Shown here piece by piece: positions 23,522 to 30,918 of a DNA stretch of 33,489 nt. The notes beneath the pieces are model-generated. The model searched no databases. It was given only the letters and a program-made list of their open reading frames with translations, and had not been told where the DNA came from. Numbering within the stretch: position 1 is the stretch's first letter; every line of letters begins with the position of its first letter. The translations under genes and the position numbers were made by a program. The DNA comes from Fimbriimonadaceae bacterium (GTDB lineage: Bacteria > Armatimonadota > Fimbriimonadia > Fimbriimonadales > Fimbriimonadaceae), in contig JANJUB010000144.1 in NCBI GenBank assembly GCA_024710805.1, forward strand, positions 1-33,489, read 5' to 3'.

Positions 23522-24255
23522 GGTGTGCCGCCCTCCACCGTCGTGCCAAGCGGATTCGAAGCCGTAATGTCGCTCCCCAGCACCCGGACCACGAACGAGC
23601 GAGGCGTCTCCTCATCTTCCGTCAGCGTGTAGGTGATTCGCACTGCCGCCGGGAGCCGCCTCTCGAAGGTCTCAGTATCCCAATCAGGTTGCCAATCGAG
23701 CCCGTCCCAGAACTCAAAGGACAGGGATGAAATGCGCTCATCGAGCAGGGATTCGTAGCCACCCTGTTCGGGGTCATCGTCCGAGGGGGTCTGCTGGCGC
23801 AGGAATGCGCCGGTGAGGTTGCCCGCGTCACCGATTGGCGTCAGCCCGATCCTACGCTCGATCACGCCACCCACTGGCCCAATTCGCTCATTGCGATCCT
23901 CGAACGTCGAGCCATCAGAGGCAATCGCACCGCCGGGCAGCCTACTTCCCGCCACGGTGAACATCAGTTCCGTGGCCGCCTCTCCCGATCCGAGCGCGGA
24001 CGAGCCCGACGGGTCGTTGCGAGCGATGAAAAACGTGTGGGTGCTGTCCAGGCTGCTGTCGATGTACGCATTCTCGATCAGTGATCGAAGCTGATTTTCA
24101 ATCGCGAACTCCTGCAGCACCGCCTGGCGACGAGGAGCGACCTCGGTCTGATAGCGCACCGCCGAAGAGAACGCGACGGTAAGCCCCATCACGACGAAAA
24201 TCCCGATGACCAACGCCGTCATCAGCTCGATCAGCGTTATGCCGCGGCGTTTCAA
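23518..24255 (-). CDS. gspJ: Type II secretion minor pseudopilin GspJ-like
   Basis: The protein of 245 residues has a short leader (MKRRG) followed by ITLIELMTALVIGIFVVMGLTVAF, with Gly at -1 and Glu at +5 for prepilin peptidase processing. The large C-terminal domain and its place between the I- and K-type genes support GspJ. It contains SLSFEFWDGLDWQPDWD, resembling the GspJ segment in which fit-for-purpose strands pack against GspI. It overlaps gspK and gspI by 4 bases on each side. Confidence 0.85.
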   Translation of the reverse strand: MKRRGITLIELMTALVIGIFVVMGLTVAFSSAVRYQTEVAPRRQAVLQEFAIENQLRSLIENAYIDSSLDSTHTFFIARNDPSGSSALGSGEAATELMFTVAGSRLPGGAIASDGSTFEDRNERIGPVGGVIERRIGLTPIGDAGNLTGAFLRQQTPSDDDPEQGGYESLLDERISSLSFEFWDGLDWQPDWDTETFERRLPAAVRITYTLTEDEETPRSFVVRVLGSDITASNPLGTTVEGGTP

Positions 24256-24653
24256 GGCGTCTCGCCTCCCACGACCGTAGCCTGGGGCTCTTCGTAGGCA
24301 AGTGCGGTCGCATTCACTTCAGCACTCCTCCCCGAAGTCTCGGCCAGCCGCACTGACACCGTCAGCTGACTCAAGTTCTCGACGCCGGTTGTGGATACGC
24401 TCGCCTCCCACAGGAAGCGTTCGTCGCCCATTTCCTCGAAGGTGCCACCAACGTTCGTGATCTGCCCGGTGGCGATGAGGTCGTCGAGCTTCATCACCGC
24501 GAGGCGGCTCATGCGCTCGCGCTCGATCGCCAGGGCTTGCGCTTTCGTCAAAGAAGCCAAGCCATTGACCGATGCCGCCACGCCGATGCCGGTGAGAACG
24601 ACCGCGACCAACGCTTCCACGATCGTGAAGCCACGCTTACGACCGACGGACAT
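24252..24653 (-). CDS. gspI: Type II secretion minor pseudopilin GspI-like
   Basis: The 133-residue protein has a prepilin leader (MSVGRKRG) and FTIVEALVAVVLTGIGVAASVNGL, with Glu at +5. The short size and SRLAVMKLDDLIATGQI resemble GspI (the A.A...l.e....g pattern). An in-frame GTG at 24659 is also possible. I prefer the ATG at 24653 because AGGTGA, a good Shine-Dalgarno site, ends two bases before it in the region where gspH still reads. The overlap with gspH is 17 bases. Confidence 0.83.
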   Translation of the reverse strand: MSVGRKRGFTIVEALVAVVLTGIGVAASVNGLASLTKAQALAIERERMSRLAVMKLDDLIATGQITNVGGTFEEMGDERFLWEASVSTTGVENLSQLTVSVRLAETSGRSAEVNATALAYEEPQATVVGGETP

Positions 24654-25158
24654 AGTCACCTGCTTCCCATTCGGTCAACGTGGTGTCAGGAAGTTCTCCG
24701 CGCTGAATCCGGCCACGCCCCGTCTTGGGCTCGATCACCAGCGCCCAGGTCTCGTTAGCCTCGGTGAGCAACACGCCGCCCGGGTCCGCCGTGCCGTCCT
24801 CGTAGAAGCGAAGTTCCCACTCGTCGGCTCCGATGTCATCGGCACCCAAGCGAAAGCTCGTCGCGCTAATCCCTTGGACGGGCGCAATCTGCTCGAACAC
24901 CTGTCCCTCGTCCGACTCCTCCGAACTCGCGCGAATTTGGAAGCTTCCTTCGCCATCGCTGACCAAGCTCACGGTCTGACCCGTCTGCACCGCGATCCCC
25001 CGGGCGTCGGTCGTCAACCGCTCGACATCCTGGAGATAGGACCGGATGCGCTGCGACTTAACCACTGAGGCGAGACTCGGATACGTGATGGCCGCGATCA
25101 TCGCCAAGATGACGACGATCGTGGAAATCTCGATCAGGGTGAAGCCGCGGCGTCGCAC
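24637..25158 (-). CDS. gspH: Type II secretion minor pseudopilin GspH-like
   Basis: The 173-residue protein begins with MRRRG then FTLIEISTIVVILAMIAAITYPSLASVV, a complete prepilin peptidase site. The rest is a beta-rich domain with RFYEDGTADPGGVLL and EPKTGRGRI, close to the GspH/FimT family (the F.pdGt...g motif). The start is a GTG at 25158, nine bases after the gspG stop, with no clear Shine-Dalgarno site. Its order after gspG agrees with gspH in known systems. Confidence 0.85.
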   Translation of the reverse strand: MRRRGFTLIEISTIVVILAMIAAITYPSLASVVKSQRIRSYLQDVERLTTDARGIAVQTGQTVSLVSDGEGSFQIRASSEESDEGQVFEQIAPVQGISATSFRLGADDIGADEWELRFYEDGTADPGGVLLTEANETWALVIEPKTGRGRIQRGELPDTTLTEWEAGDYVRRS

Positions 25159-25167
25159 GAAAACGGG

Positions 25168-25614
25168 CTAACCCAACTCCTCGTCGTTCCCAACGTCAGC
25201 GGCGTCACCCTCTCCACCCGGGGCTCCGTCCGACCCGTATGAGATGAGGAAGAACGAGTCATCTCCCGTCGATCCCGGATACTCATACACGTAAGGATTC
25301 TGCCAAGGGTCCGGCGGAATCGCCTTCTCGATATAGGGGCCACGCCATCCGCGCACGTCGCCTGGCTGAACTCGAAGAGCCTCCAGGCCTTCTTCCGACG
25401 TCGGGAACCGATCGCAATCGAGGCGGAAGTTGTTGAGCGCGTTCGTGAGCGCAGCGATATCGGAAGCGGCTTTCGCCCGCTTCGCGTCGCTGGTTCGACC
25501 CACGACGCGCGGCACGATCAGCGCCGCCAAGATCGCCAAGATCAAGATAACGACCAGCAACTCGATGAGCGTAAACGCCGATCGTCGCCGCATAAACACC
25601 GTTCTTTGATTCAT
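25168..25614 (-). CDS. gspG: Type II secretion major pseudopilin GspG
   Basis: GspG builds the pseudopilus shaft. The 148-residue protein carries RRRSA then FTLIELLVVILILAILAALIVPRVV, followed by FPTSEEGLEALR, GWRGPYIEKAIPPDPWQNPYVYEYPG and SYGSDGAPGGEGDAAD, the calcium-binding loop typical of GspG. The residue before the cleavage site is Ala, not the usual Gly. The ATG at 25614 is chosen because AGGAGA stands six bases upstream. Further in-frame ATGs exist upstream (to 25638) and one downstream at 25593. Confidence 0.93.
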   Translation of the reverse strand: MNQRTVFMRRRSAFTLIELLVVILILAILAALIVPRVVGRTSDAKRAKAASDIAALTNALNNFRLDCDRFPTSEEGLEALRVQPGDVRGWRGPYIEKAIPPDPWQNPYVYEYPGSTGDDSFFLISYGSDGAPGGEGDAADVGNDEELG

Positions 25615-25620
25615 CCCTGT

Positions 25621-25626
25621 TCTCCT
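25621..25626 (-). promoter_or_regulatory. Strong Shine-Dalgarno site for gspG (AGGAGA)
   Basis: AGGAGA on the minus strand lies six bases before the ATG at 25614. It decides the gspG start and shows that this genome uses Shine-Dalgarno initiation within operons. The major pseudopilin needs the highest translation in the system. Confidence 0.7.
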
Positions 25627-25640
25627 CATCATTACCAAAC

Positions 25641-26855
25641 CTATTTCACCAAGTCCTGTGCCTGGAAGATCGGCAGCACCACCGACAGCACCACGAATCC
25701 GACGAAAACACCCATCGTGAGCAGGATCGTCGGCTCGACGAGGGCCGTCAGCCGTCGCATACCGTTATCGACTTCGAAGTCCAAACTGTCCGAGACGCGC
25801 CCCAACATCTTGGGGAGATCGCCCGTTTCTTCGCCGATCGCCACCATGTGCACCAGTACGGGCGGAAAGCCCCCCGAATCGCGCATCGCCTCGGCGATCG
25901 GACGTCCTTCGCGCACATCCTGCGCGACCTTCTCACTGGTGACTTTGAACAGCCGATTGCCCGCGGACATGCCCGCGATCTGGAGGGCTTCCAAGATCGG
26001 AACGCCGCCGTAAACCAGGGTGCCCAACACCCGCGCGAAGCGAGAGACGATCGCCTTCGTGATGACCGGGCCGGCGGCGGGAAGGCTCATAAAGAACTTA
26101 TCGCGTGCCATGGCACCCGGCTCCGTGGCCGACCAGATTCGATAAAGCACCACCGTACCCGCGATTCCGAGCAGAACCAGAAGGGCGTTCTCGGTCAAGA
26201 AGCCAGTCGTAGCGAGCAAGATCTTCGTCGAAGCCGGCAGATTGTCGCCCAGATCCTCAAAGACGCCGGACAAGCGGGGCACGACAAACGTGAGCAAGAA
26301 GACCACGACCATCACCGCGGTGAACGTCAGGACGCCCGGGTAGATCAGCGCCGACACGATCTGCGATCGCCGCGCGACTTCCGTCTCCTGGAACTCGGCG
26401 AGCCGCGTGGCGACTTCGGGAAACTGGCCGCTGGCTTCGCCGGCTCGCAACGTCTGGGTGTACACCTCGTTGAAAACCCTGGGATGCTTCGAAAGCGCCT
26501 GCGACACGCTGAGTCCGCTTCGGACATCCTCGAGCGCCTCTTCGGCGATCTGAGTCAGCCGTGCGCTCTCTGACTGCTCGGCCACCACCTGCAGGCCGCG
26601 ATCGAGCGGCAAACCCGCAGAAGACAGATCGGCCAGACGTCGCGTGAACAGCGCGATGTCTGCCTTGTTGATCTTGCCGCCACGCCCCGGGGCGTGATCC
26701 TTGTGCTCTACCGTGCGCCCTTGAGGGCGAATGTCGACGACGAACCGCCCTTCCGCCACGATCTTGGCGATCGCCTGATCTTGATCGGCGGCCTCGACGA
26801 AACCGGACCGTTTCTTCCCGGCTGGATCGAGTGCGGTGTAGGCGAACGTCGTCAT
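25641..26855 (-). CDS. gspF: Type II secretion inner-membrane platform protein GspF
   Basis: The 404-residue protein is the polytopic platform that couples GspE to pseudopilus growth. It begins with FAYTALDPAGKKRSGFVEA, the family opening. Two T2SF domains are visible: ALFTRRLADLSSAGLPLDRGLQVV (about 70-93) and SRFARVLGTLVYGGVPILEALQIAG (about 272-296). Three membrane helices lie at about 169-190, 218-240 and 374-396. It starts ten bases after the gspE stop. A GGAGGAG within the end of gspE is about 15 bases from the ATG, rather far. Confidence 0.95.
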   Translation of the reverse strand: MTTFAYTALDPAGKKRSGFVEAADQDQAIAKIVAEGRFVVDIRPQGRTVEHKDHAPGRGGKINKADIALFTRRLADLSSAGLPLDRGLQVVAEQSESARLTQIAEEALEDVRSGLSVSQALSKHPRVFNEVYTQTLRAGEASGQFPEVATRLAEFQETEVARRSQIVSALIYPGVLTFTAVMVVVFLLTFVVPRLSGVFEDLGDNLPASTKILLATTGFLTENALLVLLGIAGTVVLYRIWSATEPGAMARDKFFMSLPAAGPVITKAIVSRFARVLGTLVYGGVPILEALQIAGMSAGNRLFKVTSEKVAQDVREGRPIAEAMRDSGGFPPVLVHMVAIGEETGDLPKMLGRVSDSLDFEVDNGMRRLTALVEPTILLTMGVFVGFVVLSVVLPIFQAQDLVK

Positions 26856-26865
26856 AGCGAGCTAG

Positions 26866-28413
26866 CTAGATCTCCTCCCGCTGGCAAACCCGGAGGACTT
26901 CATGCGGCGTCGTCTTGCCGTTCAGAACATTGAGCTTGCCATCGCCAATGAGCGTCCGAAGATGGCAGCTCTCGATGCCGTACTGCTTGATCGCGCCAGC
27001 GGATTCCCGCTCGACCGTCATGTGGCGGATGTGGTCGTCAATGACCAGAAGTTCGTAGATGCCTTGTCGACCCTTGTAGCCCGAGCCACCGCATTTGTCG
27101 CAACCCTTGCCTTCTCGGAAGTTGGCGGTCGCGGCTTCTTCGGGCGTGATGCCAACCGCGCGGAGAGCGTCGGCGTCATACTCGGCCGGCTGACTGCAGA
27201 ACGGACAGTTCCTTCGCAGCAGCCGCTGGGCAACCACGCCCACCAGGGACGACGCCGCGAGGAAGGGCTCGACGCCCATGTCGAGGAGTCGAGTGATCGC
27301 GCCCGCCGAGTCGTTCGTGTGGAGCGTGCTGAAGACGAGGTGTCCCGTAAGTGCCGCATGGATCGCGATTTCCGCCGTCTCGTGGTCACGAATTTCACCA
27401 ACCATGATGATGTCGGGGTCTTGGCGGAGGAAGGACCGCAGTCCATTGGCGAACGTCAACCCGATCTGCGGGCGAACCTGAACTTGGCCGATGCCGGAGA
27501 CCTGATACTCGACCGGGTCTTCGATCGTGAGGATGTTCGTCGTCGGCGACCAGATTTCCTGCAAAGACGCGTACAGCGTGGTCGACTTACCCGAACCGGT
27601 CGGGCCCGTAACAAGGATGATGCCGTACGGGATACTGATGACCCGCCGGAACCGCTCAAGTGTGTCGGGGAACATGCCCAACTCTTCGAGGCCGAGCATG
27701 GCCGTGCCCTTATCGAGGATACGCATGACCGCACGCTCGCCGAAGACGGTGGGCACAATCGAAACGCGGACGTCAACCGAACGCCCTGCGATGGTCAGCT
27801 TGATGCGGCCATCCTGCGGCAGCCGCCGCTCCGCGATGTTCATCTCGCCGAGAATCTTCAGGCGCGAGACCAACGCCGCGTGCATTCGCTTCGGCGGGCG
27901 CATCATCTCGCGCAGGAGTCCGTCGATTCGGTAGCGCACTTTGACATCGCGCTCGTACGGCTCGATGTGGATATCCGAGGCGCCGTCTCTCACTGCCTGG
28001 GCGAACAGCAGGTTGACCATCTGGACGACCGCGGTCTCGCCGGCCATCTTTTGCAGGTCGGCAAGGTCGGTCGAGTCGTCGATTTCGGTGACGGTTCCGT
28101 CGTCGCTAGGAATCTGCGACAGGATGTCCTCGAGGAACCGCTCTTCGATCCGATCGCGGATCAGCTGCGGATCGGCCAGCACCGGAGTTACCGGCATACC
28201 CAGCAGGATGCCGAGGTCATCGACCGCGGCCAAGCTGTCGATGGTGCCGATCGCACACACGAGCACGCCACCTTCCTCGTCGACCGGCAGAATCTGATGC
28301 TTAAGCGCGTAGTCGCCCGGAACCCGGTCGATGGCGACGGGGTCAGGTTTGCGCTCGGCTAAGTCGAAGAAAGGCAGGCCGTATTCGGACGCGGCAGGAT
28401 GCAGGGCACTCAT
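26866..28413 (-). CDS. gspE: Type II secretion ATPase GspE
   Basis: GspE is the hexameric cytoplasmic ATPase that powers assembly. The N-terminal third is a T2SSE_N-type domain (ILPVDEEGGVLVCAI and the following helices) without an evident c-di-GMP motif. The core has SDIHIEPYE, Walker A GPTGSGKST (270-278), the Asp box TIEDPVEYQV, Walker B DIIMVGEIRD (334-343) and the His box TLHTNDSAGAITRL. A four-cysteine zinc motif (CPFC at 403-406, CDKC at 438-441) is present, as in GspE and PilB. The C-terminal HMTVERES region is usual. It is the first gene of the operon on the minus strand. Confidence 0.95.
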   Translation of the reverse strand: MSALHPAASEYGLPFFDLAERKPDPVAIDRVPGDYALKHQILPVDEEGGVLVCAIGTIDSLAAVDDLGILLGMPVTPVLADPQLIRDRIEERFLEDILSQIPSDDGTVTEIDDSTDLADLQKMAGETAVVQMVNLLFAQAVRDGASDIHIEPYERDVKVRYRIDGLLREMMRPPKRMHAALVSRLKILGEMNIAERRLPQDGRIKLTIAGRSVDVRVSIVPTVFGERAVMRILDKGTAMLGLEELGMFPDTLERFRRVISIPYGIILVTGPTGSGKSTTLYASLQEIWSPTTNILTIEDPVEYQVSGIGQVQVRPQIGLTFANGLRSFLRQDPDIIMVGEIRDHETAEIAIHAALTGHLVFSTLHTNDSAGAITRLLDMGVEPFLAASSLVGVVAQRLLRRNCPFCSQPAEYDADALRAVGITPEEAATANFREGKGCDKCGGSGYKGRQGIYELLVIDDHIRHMTVERESAGAIKQYGIESCHLRTLIGDGKLNVLNGKTTPHEVLRVCQREEI

Positions 28414-28441
28414 TAGCTGGGTTGGTGTCGGTAGAGACGTT

Positions 28442-28456
28442 CAAACCATCGGTTTG
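28442..28456. promoter_or_regulatory. Inverted repeat CAAACC-N3-GGTTTG before gspE
   Basis: Perfect 6-base arms flank ATC, 29 bases upstream of the gspE ATG. A TAGAAT hexamer on the minus strand (28478-28483) could be the operon's -10, which would put this repeat in the leader. Operator, small hairpin or chance are all possible. Confidence 0.35.
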
Positions 28457-28477
28457 TTCGCCCTTCGTCGCCGCGTC

Positions 28478-28483
28478 ATTCTA
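28478..28483 (-). promoter_or_regulatory. Possible -10 of the T2SS operon (TAGAAT)
   Basis: TAGAAT on the minus strand lies about 64 bases before the gspE ATG. There is no convincing -35. No -10-like hexamer is found at the close position seen before other genes, so gspE seems to have a real leader. Confidence 0.3.
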
Positions 28484-28524
28484 CGCAACTCGGAGCCCGC
28501 CGGGTGCCCGGGGCCTGCATTTGC

Positions 28525-28530
28525 TACAAT
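28525..28530 (+). promoter_or_regulatory. Extended -10 for the lipoprotein gene (TGCTACAAT), leaderless
   Basis: TACAAT with TG one base upstream ends seven bases before the ATG at 28538. An earlier in-frame ATG (28529) lies inside the hexamer and so cannot be the start of this message. Confidence 0.6.
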
Positions 28531-28537
28531 GCCGGAT

Positions 28538-28918
28538 ATGCGCAGGTTCTGGTGGATTCCAACAATGCTGATCATCGTCGCGTGCGGCGGGAGCGGTCTC
28601 AACCTCTTCTTTCCCAACCCCCGCGAACTCGCGATCGAGTTCCAAAACAACTCTACGGACGAACTCGACATGTGGATGTTGCCCGAGACCCCCGGCGCAG
28701 AAACCCGTCTGGCCGCCAACGGACGCCGTACGATTCGCCAGACGCGGGTCTGGACCCGAGAAGACCAAGAGGAGACCTTCATCTTCCAGTGCACTCCTAC
28801 CGGTCTGGCCCTTGCAACAGTAGAAATCAAGATCAATGGTCGGGAGAGCCACGCCGAGAACTTCGGCGGCTTCCTGGTGACCTGGGACGGAACGCGTTTG
28901 CGCGCGGTGACTCGCTAG
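28538..28918 (+). CDS. Small lipoprotein of unknown function
   Basis: The 126-residue protein has a lipoprotein signal: MRRFWW, a hydrophobic stretch, then the lipobox IVAC with Cys15 as the lipidated residue. The mature part is beta-rich ([52 protein letters not shown]). It looks like a small immunoglobulin-like or DUF-type sandwich domain that I cannot name. The following enzyme gene starts one base after its stop, so the two are probably co-transcribed, though a shared function is not evident. Confidence 0.75.
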   Translation: MRRFWWIPTMLIIVACGGSGLNLFFPNPRELAIEFQNNSTDELDMWMLPETPGAETRLAANGRRTIRQTRVWTREDQEETFIFQCTPTGLALATVEIKINGRESHAENFGGFLVTWDGTRLRAVTR

Positions 28919-28919
28919 C

Positions 28920-30023
28920 GTGAAGATCACTTCCATCCGCGCATTCCGAGTCGAACTCCCTCTGGTCGAGGGTAGCTACAACTGGTCGGGCGGCAAGTCG
29001 GTTTCGGTGTTTGACAGCACGGTCGTCGCGGTCGACACCGATGCCGGACTCACCGGCTGGGGCGAGGTTTGCCCGCTTGGCCCGTTCTACTTACCCGCCT
29101 ACGCCGACGGCGTCCGCGCGGGCATCCGCGAGTTGGGTCCGCACCTGATCGGCTGGAATCCCCTCGACATCGGGGTCATCAATGATCGGATGGACTCGGC
29201 GCTGCTCGGGCATCCCTACGTGAAATCGGGCATCGACATGGCCTGCTGGGACCTTCTCGGCAAGGCCACCGGACAACCCGTTTGCCGTCTCTTGGGCGGA
29301 CGATTCGGCGACAGCGTCACCCTCTACCGCGCGATCTCCCAAGAGGATCCCGAAACCATGGCCCGCAAGGTGGCCGGCTACCGAGCCGAGGGCTACCGGC
29401 GATTCCAGCTGAAGGTCGGCGGTGATCCCGACGTGGACATCGAGCGCATCCACGCCGTTGCCGCAATGCTCAAGCCCGGGGACCGACTTGTGGCGGATGC
29501 GAACACCGGCTGGATCCAGCATGAAGCGATCCGCGTCGCCGCCGCGGTCAAAGATGTCGACGTGTACATCGAACAGCCGTGCCGAACCTACGAAGAGTGC
29601 CTGAACGTGCGCCAACACACGAACCGACCGTTCGTGCTCGACGAAAACATTGACTCGCTCGCCGCGCTCATGCGCGGGCATCACGACCGCGCGATGGATG
29701 TGGTGAATCTGAAGATCAGCAAGTTGGGCGGCCTGACCAAGATCCGGCAGCTGCGCGACTTGTGCGTCTCGCTCGGCATCGGGATGACCCTCGAAGACAG
29801 CTGGGGCGGCGACATCGTCACCGCCGCGATCGCCCACCTCGCCCACAGCACGCCCGAACTCAACCGCTTCACCTCCACGGACTTCAACAGCTACGTGACC
29901 GTCAGCATCGCCGATGGCGCCCCGCAACGCCAGAACGGCGTGATGCGGGCTTCCGAGGCTCCGGGGCTTGGGGTCGAGCCGAAGATGGACGTGTTAGGCG
30001 AGCCGGTCGTGGTCGTGGCGTAA
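28920..30023 (+). CDS. Enolase-superfamily enzyme, mandelate racemase/muconate lactonizing type
   Basis: The 367-residue protein has the enolase-superfamily capping domain and barrel. Catalytic and metal sites are Lys165 (FQLKVGGD), metal ligands Asp193 (VADANTGW), Glu218 (YIEQPC) and the acidic pair Asp241-Glu242 (LDENI), and a Lys in NLKISKLGG (265 or 268). The opening [15 protein letters not shown], the stretch [18 protein letters not shown] and the [17 protein letters not shown] end resemble cis-3-hydroxy-L-proline dehydratases, which suggests hydroxyproline or related amino-acid use. That assignment is from memory of the family and should be treated as tentative. The start is a GTG one base after the lipoprotein stop. 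Confidence 0.88.
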   Translation: MKITSIRAFRVELPLVEGSYNWSGGKSVSVFDSTVVAVDTDAGLTGWGEVCPLGPFYLPAYADGVRAGIRELGPHLIGWNPLDIGVINDRMDSALLGHPYVKSGIDMACWDLLGKATGQPVCRLLGGRFGDSVTLYRAISQEDPETMARKVAGYRAEGYRRFQLKVGGDPDVDIERIHAVAAMLKPGDRLVADANTGWIQHEAIRVAAAVKDVDVYIEQPCRTYEECLNVRQHTNRPFVLDENIDSLAALMRGHHDRAMDVVNLKISKLGGLTKIRQLRDLCVSLGIGMTLEDSWGGDIVTAAIAHLAHSTPELNRFTSTDFNSYVTVSIADGAPQRQNGVMRASEAPGLGVEPKMDVLGEPVVVVA

Positions 30024-30032
30024 GAACCGGGC

Positions 30033-30038
30033 CATAAT
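30033..30038 (+). promoter_or_regulatory. -10 element for the ferritin gene (CATAAT), leaderless
   Basis: CATAAT ends six bases before the ATG at 30045 (CCAACC between), without a Shine-Dalgarno site. Confidence 0.5.
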
Positions 30039-30044
30039 CCAACC

Positions 30045-30536
30045 ATGCCACGACTCATCTCCGACCGACTTGCCGACATGTTGACCGCGCAGATCGCGAG
30101 CGAGCTTTCGGCGCACATGAACTACCACGGCATCGCGATCTGGTTCCGGCGGCAAAGCCTCGACCGCTGGTCGAAGCTGTTCTGGAATCAGGCGACCGAA
30201 GAGGCCGAGCACGCGGCCAAGATCATGCGGTTTCTCGACGACAACGATGTCGAGTACGACTTGCCCGCAGTCGGCCCGGCGACGACCAAGTTCGCCAACG
30301 CCGCCGCGTGCATTCAAGCGGCGGCGAGCAGCGAAGCGAAAGTCACTCGCGAGTTCAAGGCCATGGCCCAAGCCGCGATTGAAGAGAACGACGCCGTAAC
30401 CCACCAGTTCCTGCAGTGGTTCCTCGAGGAACAGCTCGAGGAAGAGAGCAAGATGGCGAAGCTGACCGACCTCGTCGCCAGCGGCATCAACCTCTTCCAG
30501 GCCGAGCCGCTGCTGGACGCGTTCGAGGAAGGCTAG
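30045..30536 (+). CDS. Ferritin-like iron storage protein
   Basis: The 163-residue four-helix-bundle protein belongs to the non-heme bacterial ferritins (FtnA type). Helix motifs and likely ferroxidase ligands are Glu20 (IASELSAHMNY), Glu and His in EEAEHAAKIM (about 53-56), the Glu in ASSEAKVTREF region (about 97), and QWFLEEQLEEES (about 127-134) near the last helix. No heme-binding Met typical of bacterioferritin is evident. It would store iron as a mineral inside a 24-mer and limit oxidative damage. No iron-box sequence is evident upstream. Confidence 0.9.
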   Translation: MPRLISDRLADMLTAQIASELSAHMNYHGIAIWFRRQSLDRWSKLFWNQATEEAEHAAKIMRFLDDNDVEYDLPAVGPATTKFANAAACIQAAASSEAKVTREFKAMAQAAIEENDAVTHQFLQWFLEEQLEEESKMAKLTDLVASGINLFQAEPLLDAFEEG

Positions 30537-30543
30537 GCGAGGA

Positions 30544-30610
30544 GTGTCGAATGTAGGATGTGGGATGTCGTTTGGGCTTCCAGCGACATCCGACATTCAA
30601 CACTCGACAC
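30544..30610. repeat. Imperfect long inverted repeat (REP-like element)
   Basis: Two 27-base arms (30544-30570 and 30584-30610) pair at 23 of 27 positions around a 13-base loop. Each arm itself holds short direct repeats of GATGT/AATGT type. It lies in the gap between ferritin and the zinc-ribbon gene, and no T-run follows, so it is not a standard terminator. The form fits a dispersed palindromic (REP/MITE-like) element, but only one copy is in the window. Confidence 0.65.
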
Positions 30611-30624
30611 CCCGTTCCGCCCGG

Positions 30625-30630
30625 TAGACT
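30625..30630 (+). promoter_or_regulatory. Possible -10 for the zinc-ribbon gene (TAGACT)
   Basis: TAGACT stands 21 bases before the ATG at 30652. A start six or seven bases later gives a short leader that contains the strong Shine-Dalgarno site. Confidence 0.4.
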
Positions 30631-30637
30631 GCCCAAC

Positions 30638-30644
30638 AAGGAGG
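30638..30644 (+). promoter_or_regulatory. Strong Shine-Dalgarno site (AAGGAGG)
   Basis: AAGGAGG lies seven bases before the ATG at 30652, a full match to the anti-Shine-Dalgarno sequence. It rules out the in-frame TTG at 30646 as the start. It contrasts with the apparently leaderless genes around it. Confidence 0.8.
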
Positions 30645-30651
30645 ATTGAAA

Positions 30652-30918
30652 ATGACAATCCCTCAGAACATCTGCCAAAGCTGCGCCATGCCCCTGTCGC
30701 AAGACCCGAAGGGCGGTGGCACCGAGGCCGACGGCAGCATCAGCACCGACTATTGCAGCTACTGCTACGAAGGCGGCAAGTTCCACGACGAGGGCGCCAC
30801 GCTTCCCGAGTTTGTCGAGAAGCTGAAGGGCATCATGGGCAATATGCCGATGCCGCCACAAGTCGTCGAGAGCACGGTTGCGATCCTGCCGACTTTGAAG
30901 CGCTGGAAAGCGAACTAG
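30652..30918 (+). CDS. Small zinc-ribbon protein (zf-ribbon_2-like)
   Basis: The 88-residue protein has two cysteine pairs, CQSCAMPL (about 8-15) and DYCSYCYEGGKF (about 34-44), around GGGTEADGS. This matches the small putative zinc-ribbon family whose members are often single proteins of unknown function. The C-terminal half is helical (LPEFVEKLKGIMG). The start is set by the AAGGAGG. Downstream, directly after its stop, the frame of a broken gene begins. Confidence 0.85.
   Translation: MTIPQNICQSCAMPLSQDPKGGGTEADGSISTDYCSYCYEGGKFHDEGATLPEFVEKLKGIMGNMPMPPQVVESTVAILPTLKRWKAN

Noticed and set aside
26902-28362. 486-codon plus-strand open frame across gspE
   Set aside because: A shadow of gspE on the other strand, with shadow-type composition (many Arg, His, Asp) and no motif.
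30544-30610. The long inverted repeat as a terminator of the ferritin gene
   Set aside because: No T-run follows on either strand, and the stem has four mismatches and a 13-base loop.
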